This document shows, piece after piece, positions 1 through 7,298 of a stretch of DNA of 64,000 nt. How positions within the stretch are numbered: the stretch's first letter is position 1; the number at the start of each line of letters is the position of its first letter. Made by a program: the position numbers and the translations under genes. Source of the DNA: Paenibacillus sp. W2I17 (GTDB taxonomy: Bacteria > Bacillota > Bacilli > Paenibacillales > Paenibacillaceae); contig NZ_JAUSXM010000001.1 of assembly GCF_030815985.1 (NCBI RefSeq), positions 6,696,001-6,760,000 on the forward strand, written 5' to 3'. Under the pieces are notes generated by a model that saw only the letters and a list, made by a program, of their open reading frames with translations, was not told where the DNA came from and did no database searches.

Positions 1-26
1 CTGGAATACAAAGGAGGGTATGAACT

Positions 27-386
27 ATGGATTGCTTATTTTGCAAAATTGTAGAGGGCAGCATTCCCTCCAATAAAGTACTGGAGAATGACCATGTTAT
101 CGTTTTTCATGACATCCAGCCCGCTGCACCGACACATGTTCTTGTCATTCCGAAGAAACATATTTCTTCCATGAATGAAGTTACCGCAGAAGATCTGCCA
201 TTGATCGGCGAGATTCATCTGGCTGCTCAAGAAGCGGCGAAGCGTCTTGGCGTGGAGGAAACAGGATATCGCTTAATCAACAATTGTGGTAAGGATGGAG
301 AACAAACCGTTCATCATCTGCATTACCATTTGTTGGGTGGTACCAGACTTGGCGTGTTGACAAGTCTGTCCGATTCTCACAAATAA
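27..386 (+). CDS. hinT: HIT-family nucleotide-binding hydrolase (HinT-like)
   Basis: Histidine triad protein of 119 aa, the usual length for HinT. Family members are cytosolic purine nucleoside phosphoramidases that release AMP from lysyl- or other AMP-amine conjugates. The N-terminus (CLFCKIVEG) is typical, with two cysteines that in many relatives bind zinc. The C-terminal HHLHYHLLGG segment, residues about 96-105, carries the His-x-His-x-His triad whose middle histidine forms the AMP intermediate. The ATG follows an AAGGAGGG ribosome binding site at 11-18. It lies just upstream of rpsU-yqeY but is separated from them by about 230 bp holding a strong promoter, so it is probably its own unit or the end of one starting outside the window. 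Family assignment is secure; the physiological substrate is unknown. Confidence 0.93.
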   Translation: MDCLFCKIVEGSIPSNKVLENDHVIVFHDIQPAAPTHVLVIPKKHISSMNEVTAEDLPLIGEIHLAAQEAAKRLGVEETGYRLINNCGKDGEQTVHHLHYHLLGGTRLGVLTSLSDSHK

Positions 387-529
387 ACGAGCTAATGGGT
401 ACTAATATTGAGGATTTAGTCATATGCATTAAATCCACGAATGTGTGACCAAATGCTTATATAATGAATTCATTTCATAATACCTTTGAGTTATAAAATG
501 GATTCAAATAAGTGATCATTACATTGAGG

Positions 530-559
530 TTGACACCTTTATTATCTTTCGCCTATAAT
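530..559 (+). promoter_or_regulatory. SigA-type promoter for rpsU-yqeY
   Basis: A perfect -35 box TTGACA (530-535) is followed after 18 bp by a perfect -10 box TATAAT (554-559). Transcription would start near 566, giving a leader of roughly 50 nt before the rpsU start at 619. Such a near-consensus promoter fits a highly expressed ribosomal protein gene. Confidence 0.85.
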
Positions 560-618
560 GTAAGATGATGAACCGTGTTATTGCTCTTGGACGGTCTGGT
601 CGGAGGGAGGGAAAACTG

Positions 619-792
619 GTGTCTGAAACTAAAGTTCGCAAAAACGAGACTATTGATGCTGCACTTCGTCGTTTTAAACGCTCCATCGCTAAAGATGGCG
701 TATTGGCTGAGGTGAAGAAACGTAAGCATTATGAGAAGCCAAGCGTAAAGCGCAAGAAAAAGTCCGAGGCTGCTCGTAAGAGAAAGTTTTAG
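619..792 (+). CDS. rpsU: 30S ribosomal protein S21
   Basis: Small basic ribosomal protein of 57 aa, the expected length for S21, which joins the 30S subunit late and assists mRNA engagement. The start chosen is GTG at 619 (reading [10 protein letters not shown]), because GGAGGGAGGG at 602-611 is correctly spaced before it. The frame is open further upstream to an ATG at 565, but that would add 18 residues not found in S21 and would swallow the ribosome binding site. The C-terminus is a lysine/arginine-rich tail ([14 protein letters not shown]) that contacts 16S rRNA. It is followed 15 bp later by yqeY, the same pairing as in Bacillus. Confidence 0.97.
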   Translation: MSETKVRKNETIDAALRRFKRSIAKDGVLAEVKKRKHYEKPSVKRKKKSEAARKRKF

Positions 793-807
793 GAGGATTT
801 TAATTAC

Positions 808-1251
808 ATGAATCTTAGCGAACGATTGAACGAAGATATGAAGCAAGCGATGAAGAGTAAGGACAAGTTCAGACTCTCCAACATTCGGTTGATTCGTTCG
901 ACGATCAAGAATCTTGAAATAGATTTGAAAAGAGATTTGGATGACAACGAAGTGCTTGATATCCTGAGTCGTGAAATCAAACAGCGCAAAGATGCCCTCC
1001 AAGAATTTGACAAAGCGGGCCGTGAAGATCTCGCGGCAAATGCAAAAGCGGAAATTGAAGTACTCATCCAGTACCTTCCCACACAGCTTACCGAAGAAGA
1101 AATTAAAGTTATTGTACAGCAGACCATCCAGGAAACCGGTGCTTCTTCGAAAGCCGAGATGGGGAAAGTCATGGCGGCCCTTATGCCGAAAGTTAAAGGC
1201 AAAGCGGACGGCAAACTGGTAAATCAAGCAGTTCAACAATTTCTGCAATAA
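808..1251 (+). CDS. yqeY: GatB/YqeY domain-containing protein
   Basis: 147-aa protein matching the free-standing YqeY family, which resembles the C-terminal tRNA-binding domain of the GatB subunit of tRNA amidotransferase. It is almost wholly helical: an N-terminal bundle (LSERLNEDMKQAMKSKDKFR...) and a C-terminal small helical domain ending in GKADGKLVNQAVQQFL. The precise function is not known; a role connected to tRNA or amidation is inferred from homology only. An AGGAGG ribosome binding site lies at 791-797, overlapping the end of rpsU, so the two are translated from one transcript. A terminator follows immediately. Confidence 0.93.
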   Translation: MNLSERLNEDMKQAMKSKDKFRLSNIRLIRSTIKNLEIDLKRDLDDNEVLDILSREIKQRKDALQEFDKAGREDLAANAKAEIEVLIQYLPTQLTEEEIKVIVQQTIQETGASSKAEMGKVMAALMPKVKGKADGKLVNQAVQQFLQ

Positions 1252-1263
1252 AGCAAATCAATA

Positions 1264-1296
1264 AACACCTTCTGACTTGTCAGGAGGTGTTTTTTC
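1264..1296 (+). terminator. Rho-independent terminator after yqeY
   Basis: Inverted repeat AACACCTTCTGA / TCAGGAGGTGTT with a short loop, running directly into a T-run at 1290-1295. It ends the rpsU-yqeY transcript. Confidence 0.85.
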
Positions 1297-1377
1297 CATT
1301 TATCAGAAAGCATGATGTCCTTGGGATGACGGAATTTCTTTTTAATGGTTAATATATATTATTATGGATTTTTATTC

Positions 1378-1406
1378 TTGCAATTGATCGAGTTTTCAAA
1401 TATAAT
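1378..1406 (+). promoter_or_regulatory. Possible SigA promoter upstream of nfeD-floA
   Basis: TTGCAA (1378-1383) and TATAAT (1401-1406) are separated by 17 bp, a good SigA match. It lies just upstream of the SigW-like promoter at 1417-1442, so the operon may have both a housekeeping and a stress promoter. Sequence match only. Confidence 0.45.
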
Positions 1407-1416
1407 TTTAAGATTT

Positions 1417-1442
1417 TGAAACGAAATGTTGCATTGCACGTA
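1417..1442 (+). promoter_or_regulatory. Putative SigW-type (ECF) promoter of nfeD-floA
   Basis: TGAAAC (1417-1422), exactly 16 bp, then CGTA (1439-1442). This equals the established Bacillus SigW consensus (TGAAAC-N16-CGTA). In B. subtilis the homologous yqeZ-floA-yqfB operon is a known SigW target, so motif and location agree. Confidence 0.72.
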
Positions 1443-1494
1443 ATAAATACCATAAGCTGGACAGTATAACATTAATGGAAAAGGGGGGACTATT

Positions 1495-2856
1495 GTGAAG
1501 GGAAAGCGCCGGAAGAAGCTTACGGGGCCATTGATGCTCTTAATGCTGCTGACGCTGTTGCTTCCTGTTTGGATTGGATCACCGTCAGCGCATGCAGCTG
1601 AGAAGAGTGGTGCCGTATATATTATTCCGGTTGATAAACCAATCGAGCAGGGACTTGGCAAGTTCATGGAACGCGGGTTCAAGCAAGCAGAAGAGATGAA
1701 TGCTGGCCTGATCGTTCTTGATATCAATACGCCGGGAGGCCGTGTCGACACTGCAGAAGCATTGGGTACCCTGATCAAGGACAGTCCGATCGAGACTGTT
1801 GCATTTGTTCGTGGAGATGCTGCTTCAGCCGGGAGTTTTCTGGCTCTGAATGCAGATAAGATCGTAATGTCACCAGGCAGTATGATTGGTGCGGCAGCAA
1901 TGGTGGACAGTACGGGTAAACATGTTGATGATCCAAAACTCGTTGCATTCTGGAAAAGCAAAATGCAGGGAGCGGCTGAAATCAGTGGTCGTGATGGCAA
2001 GATTGCAGCTGGAATGACGGATGTTAACATCGTTGTTGAAATGCCAGAGATCAATAAAACCAAGCAAAAAGGTGAAATTATTGCTCTCTCGGCTGAAGAA
2101 GCGCTGAAAGTTGGTTATGCCGACCACATCAGCAACACACCGGAAGAAGCGGCAGCTTGGGCAGGTTACAGTCAGGATGACGTTTTTAAGGTAGAACGAA
2201 CGACAGCGGAGAATATTTCCTCTTTTCTTACCAATCCGGTTGTTATGACTGTGTTATTGTTCCTCGGAATCGCGGGTGTGATCATTGAATTGATTGTTCC
2301 TGGTTTTGGAGTTCCAGGTATTGTAGGTATCGTGTGTTTCGTATTGTATTTCTCGGGTAACTACATTGCGGGATTTGCCGGAGCAGAGACATGGGTGCTA
2401 TTCACCGTCGGACTCATCATGATGATTCTGGAGATGTTTATTCCGAGCTTTGGTATTCTGGGGATTTTGGGATCAATTGCGCTTGTGGCCGGTGTTGTAA
2501 GGGCTGCTTATGATACGAGTGATGCATTTGTATCTCTGGGTATCGCTTTTGGAGCAGCACTGGTAGTCATTGCGATCATCTCAATTATCTTTAAGGATCG
2601 AGGAATTTGGAATCGGTTCATACTGAGTGACAGCATGTCTGCGGATCGTGGTTATTCATCAGCCACAGAACGCAAAGAGCTGGTTGGTCTGCAAGGAATC
2701 AGTCTGACACCGCTTCGTCCTTCTGGAACAGCGATGTTTGAAGGGGAACGAATTGACGTTGTTACCGACGGAGATTTTATTCCCATCGATACTCCGATTA
2801 TTGTGATTAAAGCGGAAGGTACCCGGATTGTGGTTCAGCAAGCTTTGCCGGTGTAA
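1495..2856 (+). CDS. yqeZ: NfeD-family membrane serine protease (YqeZ-like)
   Basis: 453-aa long-form NfeD protein. Order of parts: a signal peptide (basic MKGKRRKK, hydrophobic stretch, likely cut after SAHA at residue 34); a ClpP-class extracytoplasmic protease domain, residues about 40-235, with LDINTPGGRVDTA and the DAASAGSFLAL segment that supplies the family's catalytic serine; four to five membrane helices, about 245-365; and a small beta-barrel NfeD domain at the C-terminus, about 385-453. The GTG start at 1495 follows an AAAGGGGGGA ribosome binding site. It is always paired with a stomatin/flotillin-type gene, here floA, and together they are thought to organise or police membrane microdomains under envelope stress. 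Confidence 0.9.
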   Translation: MKGKRRKKLTGPLMLLMLLTLLLPVWIGSPSAHAAEKSGAVYIIPVDKPIEQGLGKFMERGFKQAEEMNAGLIVLDINTPGGRVDTAEALGTLIKDSPIETVAFVRGDAASAGSFLALNADKIVMSPGSMIGAAAMVDSTGKHVDDPKLVAFWKSKMQGAAEISGRDGKIAAGMTDVNIVVEMPEINKTKQKGEIIALSAEEALKVGYADHISNTPEEAAAWAGYSQDDVFKVERTTAENISSFLTNPVVMTVLLFLGIAGVIIELIVPGFGVPGIVGIVCFVLYFSGNYIAGFAGAETWVLFTVGLIMMILEMFIPSFGILGILGSIALVAGVVRAAYDTSDAFVSLGIAFGAALVVIAIISIIFKDRGIWNRFILSDSMSADRGYSSATERKELVGLQGISLTPLRPSGTAMFEGERIDVVTDGDFIPIDTPIIVIKAEGTRIVVQQALPV

Positions 2857-3016
2857 CTCGCTCTGTTGTCGAAGCGGGTTAACGCTTCGGCAATGTACAT
2901 AACCATTAGCTGAAACTGCCAGCGAGGTGGTGCATTCTTTCATTTAGCAGCGGACTCAAGAATGTCTTCTCAAATATTTTTATCAAATTCAAATTGCAAA
3001 TGGAGGAATTTAAACA

Positions 3017-4027
3017 ATGGACACATCAATGATTACGATTTTGCTCATTGCGGTAGTAGGTATTATCGTATTGAGCGTATTCTTCAGCTTTTTCCCGGTT
3101 ATGCTCTGGGTTTCAGCGATTGCATCCGGCGTACGTGTAAGTATTATTACACTGGTAGCGATGAGACTGAGACGTGTAACGCCTAGCCGTATCGTTAATC
3201 CAATGATTAAAGCAACTAAAGCCGGTCTTAAACTCTCAATGAACCAACTGGAAAGTCACTTCTTGGCCGGTGGTAACGTTGACCGTGTTGTAAACGCTCT
3301 GATTGCTGCACAACGTGCCAACATTCCACTCGAATTTGAACGTGCTGCTGCGATTGACCTCGCAGGTCGTGACGTATTACAAGCCGTACAGATGAGCGTT
3401 AACCCACGTGTTATTGAAACACCAATTGTGTCTGCGGTTGCCAAAGATGGTATTGAAGTTAAAGTTAGAGCGCGGGTTACGGTTCGTGCCAATATTGACC
3501 GTCTCGTCGGTGGTGCTGGTGAAGAAACGATCATCGCCCGTGTTGGTGAAGGTATCGTAAGTACGAACGGTTCCTCCAATTCTCACAAAGACGTCTTGGA
3601 AAATCCGGATCTGATCTCCCGTACCGTATTGTCCAAAGGTCTGGATGCAGGTACTGCATTTGAAATCCTGTCCATTGATATTGCGGACGTTGATGTAGGT
3701 AAAAACATTGGTGCCTTCTTGCAAACAGAGCAAGCAGAAGCTGACAAACGTATCGCTCAGGCAAAAGCGGAAGAGCGTCGTGCAATGGCCGTAGCCCAAG
3801 AGCAAGAGATGAAAGCACGCGTAGTGGAAATGAGAGCACGCGTTGTTGAATCCGAATCCCAAGTACCTCTCGCCATGGCTGAGGCACTTCGTAACGGTAA
3901 AATCGGTGTGATGGATTATATGAACCTGAAGAACATTGAAGCGGATACTCAAATGCGTAACACATTGGGAAAACCTGGTGAAGGTTCGAATTCCAACGAT
4001 CAGGGTGATTCCAAAAACGGAAGATAG
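3017..4027 (+). CDS. floA: Flotillin-like protein FloA
   Basis: 336-aa FloA/YqfA homologue. Residues about 5-45 form a hydrophobic hairpin-like membrane anchor ([20 protein letters not shown]). The middle is an SPFH-type domain ([35 protein letters not shown] region). From about 240 an alanine/glutamate-rich helical part ([20 protein letters not shown]) drives oligomerisation. FloA assembles foci in fluid membrane microdomains and affects signalling, secretion and cell-wall machinery in Bacillus. The ATG at 3017 follows TGGAGGA at 3001-3007. The 160-bp gap from yqeZ shows no clear terminator, so co-transcription from the SigW-like promoter is likely. Confidence 0.95.
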   Translation: MDTSMITILLIAVVGIIVLSVFFSFFPVMLWVSAIASGVRVSIITLVAMRLRRVTPSRIVNPMIKATKAGLKLSMNQLESHFLAGGNVDRVVNALIAAQRANIPLEFERAAAIDLAGRDVLQAVQMSVNPRVIETPIVSAVAKDGIEVKVRARVTVRANIDRLVGGAGEETIIARVGEGIVSTNGSSNSHKDVLENPDLISRTVLSKGLDAGTAFEILSIDIADVDVGKNIGAFLQTEQAEADKRIAQAKAEERRAMAVAQEQEMKARVVEMRARVVESESQVPLAMAEALRNGKIGVMDYMNLKNIEADTQMRNTLGKPGEGSNSNDQGDSKNGR

Positions 4028-4040
4028 GCGGTGAGTGCAT

Positions 4041-4640
4041 ATGGGCCTATTTGAATGGATTTTTGATAATCTGTATATTGTGGCCGTCATCGGTTTTGCA
4101 CTCTTCTCCTTCTTGGGGAAAGCTGCCAAATCGGCTGATCCGAACAAAAAGCGTCCTGCCAACGGGATGCCTACATTTGGAGGCAGTGGTGATTCAGGCC
4201 GGGATGAACGTTCAAGAGACAATTCATCTCCGCAGCAGTCTTCCGGACCTACAGACCCCCGCTATGATGAACAGTATGACGATCGGTATGATGACGTGCA
4301 ATATGAGAATCAGTATGATGAGCCGTATTCGGAGCCTGCTGCATCTTCTCGCCCCGCAACTGACTACAGAAGTGAGGGCACGATGAGTGCGATGGCAAAT
4401 TCACTTGAGGAACAGATGAGAGGCATGGAAGAACAGCAGCGCTTGATTGAAGAACGCTTGAATCGCATCTCTTCTGCGAATCGGCCAGTTGTGTCTGATT
4501 CCAGTTGGGATGAGACCAGCACCGATGAATCGGGAGCGTCTCCACTTCGTCCTGCTGATATTCGTACAGGTGTCCTGTGGGCAGAAGTACTGGGTTCCCC
4601 TCGTTCCAAGCAACCGTTTGGTACAAGAGGAAAACTGTAA
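4041..4640 (+). CDS. Uncharacterised low-complexity membrane-associated protein at the yqfB position
   Basis: 199-aa protein of unknown function placed 13 bp after floA and before a terminator, so it is the third gene of the stress operon. One N-terminal hydrophobic helix (FDNLYIVAVIGFALFSFLG, residues about 7-26) should anchor it. A disordered region follows with short repeats rich in Tyr and Asp (RYDEQYDDRYDD, then QYENQYDEPYSEP), then a predicted coiled coil around residues 115-145 (LEEQMRGMEEQQRLIEERLN), and a conserved-looking end (GVLWAEVLGSPRSKQPF). I chose ATG 4041 because GGCGGTGAG lies before it; an in-frame GTG at 4035 is inside that site. Likely a FloA/NfeD accessory, by position only. 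Confidence 0.6.
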   Translation: MGLFEWIFDNLYIVAVIGFALFSFLGKAAKSADPNKKRPANGMPTFGGSGDSGRDERSRDNSSPQQSSGPTDPRYDEQYDDRYDDVQYENQYDEPYSEPAASSRPATDYRSEGTMSAMANSLEEQMRGMEEQQRLIEERLNRISSANRPVVSDSSWDETSTDESGASPLRPADIRTGVLWAEVLGSPRSKQPFGTRGKL

Positions 4641-4665
4641 ACAAGTCAATTTATTGGACGGAAAT

Positions 4666-4709
4666 AAAGCCGTCTCTGGTGAGCATAAAGCCGCCGGAGA
4701 CGGCTTTTT
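4666..4709 (+). terminator. Rho-independent terminator closing the nfeD-floA operon
   Basis: Perfect 11-bp stem AAAGCCGTCTC / GAGACGGCTTT followed by a T-run. It separates the stress operon from the sporulation genes yqfC-yqfD. Confidence 0.9.
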
Positions 4710-4761
4710 CTGTGTTCTATCCTTTTTTCTCAACATTCGTCCCTAACACGCCCCGGAATTT

Positions 4762-4790
4762 TCATAAATTCATGAATCTGCGCATAAGTT
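4762..4790 (+). promoter_or_regulatory. Possible SigE-type sporulation promoter for yqfCD
   Basis: TCATAAATT (4762-4770) and CGCATAAGTT (4781-4790) resemble -35 and -10 elements of mother-cell SigE promoters, with about 12-13 bp between them. In B. subtilis yqfC and yqfD are SigE-dependent. The -10 deviates from CATACAAT, so this is tentative. Confidence 0.4.
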
Positions 4791-4820
4791 GAACTGTAGA
4801 GGAAGGGGGAAGACCTTCGA

Positions 4821-5114
4821 ATGACCCGGATCAGCCGCAAGCTGCGCAGATGGACCAGTGAAGTGTTGGATCTGCCGCAGGATGTGCTTTATGATATGCC
4901 ACGGTTAACCCTGATCGGCAGTAAGCAACTGTATATAGAGAATCATCGCGGTGTCATCCATTTTACACCGGATCGTATCGTGTTGGCTCTTTCCCAAGGC
5001 CAGTTGGAGATCAAAGGAACTGCCTTGGTGATACGTAACATTTTGCCGGATGAAGTAGCTGTTGAAGGAACAATTCTGGATATTCATATGAATGGAGTGG
5101 AGGGGAACGGATGA
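4821..5114 (+). CDS. yqfC: Sporulation protein YqfC
   Basis: 97-aa YqfC-family protein. The family is restricted to spore formers and is expressed in the mother cell; the molecular role is not known. It has no signal peptide or membrane helix: a basic N-terminus (RISRKLRRWTSEVLDLPQDVL) is followed by a beta-rich YabP/YqfC-type domain (RLTLIGSKQLYIENHRGVIHF). GGAAGGGGGA at 4801-4810 is its ribosome binding site. The stop overlaps the yqfD start as ATGA at 5111-5114, showing translational coupling, so the two products probably act together. Confidence 0.9.
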   Translation: MTRISRKLRRWTSEVLDLPQDVLYDMPRLTLIGSKQLYIENHRGVIHFTPDRIVLALSQGQLEIKGTALVIRNILPDEVAVEGTILDIHMNGVEGNG

Positions 5115-6304
5115 AGCAGCCCAGTCTGTACAAACTGCGGGGAGCAGTCCGAATCAGGGTCACTGGGGGAGACATTGAAACATTAATCAACACGGTGGCA
5201 GAGCAGGGACTGGAAGTTTGGGACCTGCGTGCTCACGATGGACGCGTGGCAGAGATGAATATTCTGCTGCCGCATTTTTTCAGGTTGCGTCCTGTATTGA
5301 AACGGACAGGCTGCAGGGTGAAAGTAACCCATCGCAGCGGTTTCCCCTTTTTTGCGGCCCGATTATTGCGGAGGAAGTTCTTTCTTGGGGGGATGCTGTT
5401 TTTTGTGGCAGCTTTGTTTGCGTTGTCGTCCATGGTATGGAGTGTGGAGGTTAAGGGTAACGTCACCATTCCCACCGACGAGGTGCTTGCAGCAGCGAAG
5501 AAAGAGGGCATATATCCTTTGCAATGGGGGTTCCGTCTGCAAAGCCAAGACAAGCTCTCCAGGCAGCTTGCACTCGCTCTGCCGGATGTAACCTGGATTG
5601 GCGTGAGCAAAGAGGGGACAACCATTACCATTCAGGTCGTAGAATCGGCGCAACCAAAGCGCGAACCATTGCTGAATCCCAGACATCTGATCAGTAAGTC
5701 AGATGCTGTTGTCACTCAAATCTATGCGGAGCAGGGACGCCCTGTTGTTCAGAAGGACATGCGTGTCAAAAAGGGTCAGGTATTGATCTCGGGGATTCTC
5801 GGGGATGAGGAGAACACCAAAACCATCGTTGCCAAAGGCGAAGTTCGTGGTCTGGTATGGCGTGAGTATCAGGTAGAGGTTCCGCTGGTGCAAAAACATA
5901 ATACAATGACAGGTGAGAGCAAAGAACGTTTTTACATGGTGCTGGGGAATTGGGCGATCCAACTGTGGGGGTACGGAAGTACACCTTTCAGTTCATTTGA
6001 TACCGAGAGTAATCATAAACCATTGACGTGGCGATCCTTTACACTTCCCATGGGTTGGCTGACAGAGAAAGATCTGGAGACCCAAGAGCATGAGCAACAA
6101 CAGACGATAGAATGGGCCAGAACAAAAGGATTGGAAGGAGCAAGGAACGATATTATCGCCAAAAACGGCAAAGGAACAAAAATTATAAGTGAAAAAATTT
6201 TGCATGAGAAGAAAGAGAATGGTAAAGTTTATATGAAAGTCTTATTTGAAGTAGAAGAAAGCATTGCGGAAGAACTTCCGCTAGTCCATAGTCAAGGAGA
6301 ATGA
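5111..6304 (+). CDS. yqfD: Sporulation protein YqfD
   Basis: 397-aa YqfD-family membrane protein needed for efficient sporulation in Bacillus; biochemical role unknown. The first ~85 residues are cytoplasmic and basic. One clear transmembrane helix is at about 91-112 (LGGMLFFVAALFALSSMVW). The remaining ~280 residues should face outside the mother-cell membrane and contain a POTRA-like beta-alpha unit at about 113-180 (VEVKGNVTIPTDEVLAAAKK). It begins inside the yqfC stop codon. phoH follows after 6 bp, so the sporulation pair reads into a housekeeping RNA-metabolism run, as in B. subtilis. Confidence 0.92.
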   Translation: MKQPSLYKLRGAVRIRVTGGDIETLINTVAEQGLEVWDLRAHDGRVAEMNILLPHFFRLRPVLKRTGCRVKVTHRSGFPFFAARLLRRKFFLGGMLFFVAALFALSSMVWSVEVKGNVTIPTDEVLAAAKKEGIYPLQWGFRLQSQDKLSRQLALALPDVTWIGVSKEGTTITIQVVESAQPKREPLLNPRHLISKSDAVVTQIYAEQGRPVVQKDMRVKKGQVLISGILGDEENTKTIVAKGEVRGLVWREYQVEVPLVQKHNTMTGESKERFYMVLGNWAIQLWGYGSTPFSSFDTESNHKPLTWRSFTLPMGWLTEKDLETQEHEQQQTIEWARTKGLEGARNDIIAKNGKGTKIISEKILHEKKENGKVYMKVLFEVEESIAEELPLVHSQGE

Positions 6305-6310
6305 GGATAT

Positions 6311-7282
6311 TTGTCAGAGCAAACACGCAGCATACAAATCTCCCTCCAGAGTGCGGGAGAGGGCCAATCTCTTTTTGGACCCCAAGATACTTTTCTTAAA
6401 CTGATTGAATCCGAGATTCCCGCCCAGATTGCATCCCGTGAAGCGGAGATTGTGATTTTTGGCAACGCACAGCAGGTGGAATCGCTTGAACAATTATTTG
6501 ATGTGTTATTGCAATTGATACGCAATGGATATGTGTTAACCGAGAGAGATGTGAAGTATGCAATTGAACTTGCCAAGGATATGCGGGCAGACCAGCTATT
6601 GGATCTGTTCAAGGGCGAGATTACAACGACATATCGAGGTAAACCAATCCGTGTTAAAACCATTGGACAGAAGCACTATGTAACTACAATTAAAAAACGT
6701 GATATTGTATTTGGCATTGGTCCTGCCGGTACGGGTAAAACCTACCTTGCTGTTGTACTGGCTGTTGCCGCAATTAAAGAAGGTAGCGTCAAACGCATTG
6801 TACTCACACGGCCTGCTGTTGAAGCGGGAGAGAGTCTTGGATTTTTGCCAGGTGATCTTCAGGAAAAGGTAGACCCTTATCTGAGACCACTGTACGATGC
6901 CCTATATGACGTTATGGGACAGGAACAGACCGCGAAGGCACTGGAGCGAGGGTTAATCGAAATCGCGCCACTCGCCTACATGCGGGGGCGTACGCTGGAT
7001 GACTCCTTCATCATTCTGGATGAAGCGCAGAACACAACGCCGGAACAGATGAAGATGTTTCTAACCCGTCTTGGTTTTGGCTCCAAAATGGTCATCACCG
7101 GAGACGTGACACAGATTGATTTACCGCGTGGTAAGAAATCCGGGCTTGTGGAAGCGAATACGATCTTGAACGAAGTTAACGAGATTGGATTTGTCTATTT
7201 TGCCGAGCAAGATGTTGTACGGCATTCCCTTGTCCAGAAAATTATCGTGGCTTACAACCACGCCGCAGAAAATCAAGCATAG
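6311..7282 (+). CDS. phoH: PhoH-family ATPase
   Basis: 323-aa PhoH protein, an RNA-associated P-loop ATPase often encoded beside ybeY. Walker A is GPAGTGKT at residues 137-144. Downstream are the family blocks LTRPAVEAGESLGFLPGDLQ and DDSFIILDEAQNTTP (Walker B), and VITGDVTQIDLPRG. The start is TTG at 6311, with AAGGAG at 6294-6299 upstream, partly inside yqfD. A second PhoH paralogue, fused to a PIN domain, is at 41078-42412. Role by family: RNA helicase or chaperone-like activity in rRNA maturation or decay, not proven in Bacillota. Confidence 0.93.
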   Translation: MSEQTRSIQISLQSAGEGQSLFGPQDTFLKLIESEIPAQIASREAEIVIFGNAQQVESLEQLFDVLLQLIRNGYVLTERDVKYAIELAKDMRADQLLDLFKGEITTTYRGKPIRVKTIGQKHYVTTIKKRDIVFGIGPAGTGKTYLAVVLAVAAIKEGSVKRIVLTRPAVEAGESLGFLPGDLQEKVDPYLRPLYDALYDVMGQEQTAKALERGLIEIAPLAYMRGRTLDDSFIILDEAQNTTPEQMKMFLTRLGFGSKMVITGDVTQIDLPRGKKSGLVEANTILNEVNEIGFVYFAEQDVVRHSLVQKIIVAYNHAAENQA

Positions 7283-7298
7283 AAAGGGATTGTCTAAA

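Noticed and set aside
565..618. N-terminal extension of rpsU from ATG 565
   Set aside because: Would add 18 residues unknown in S21 and include the ribosome binding site; GTG 619 gives the exact family length.
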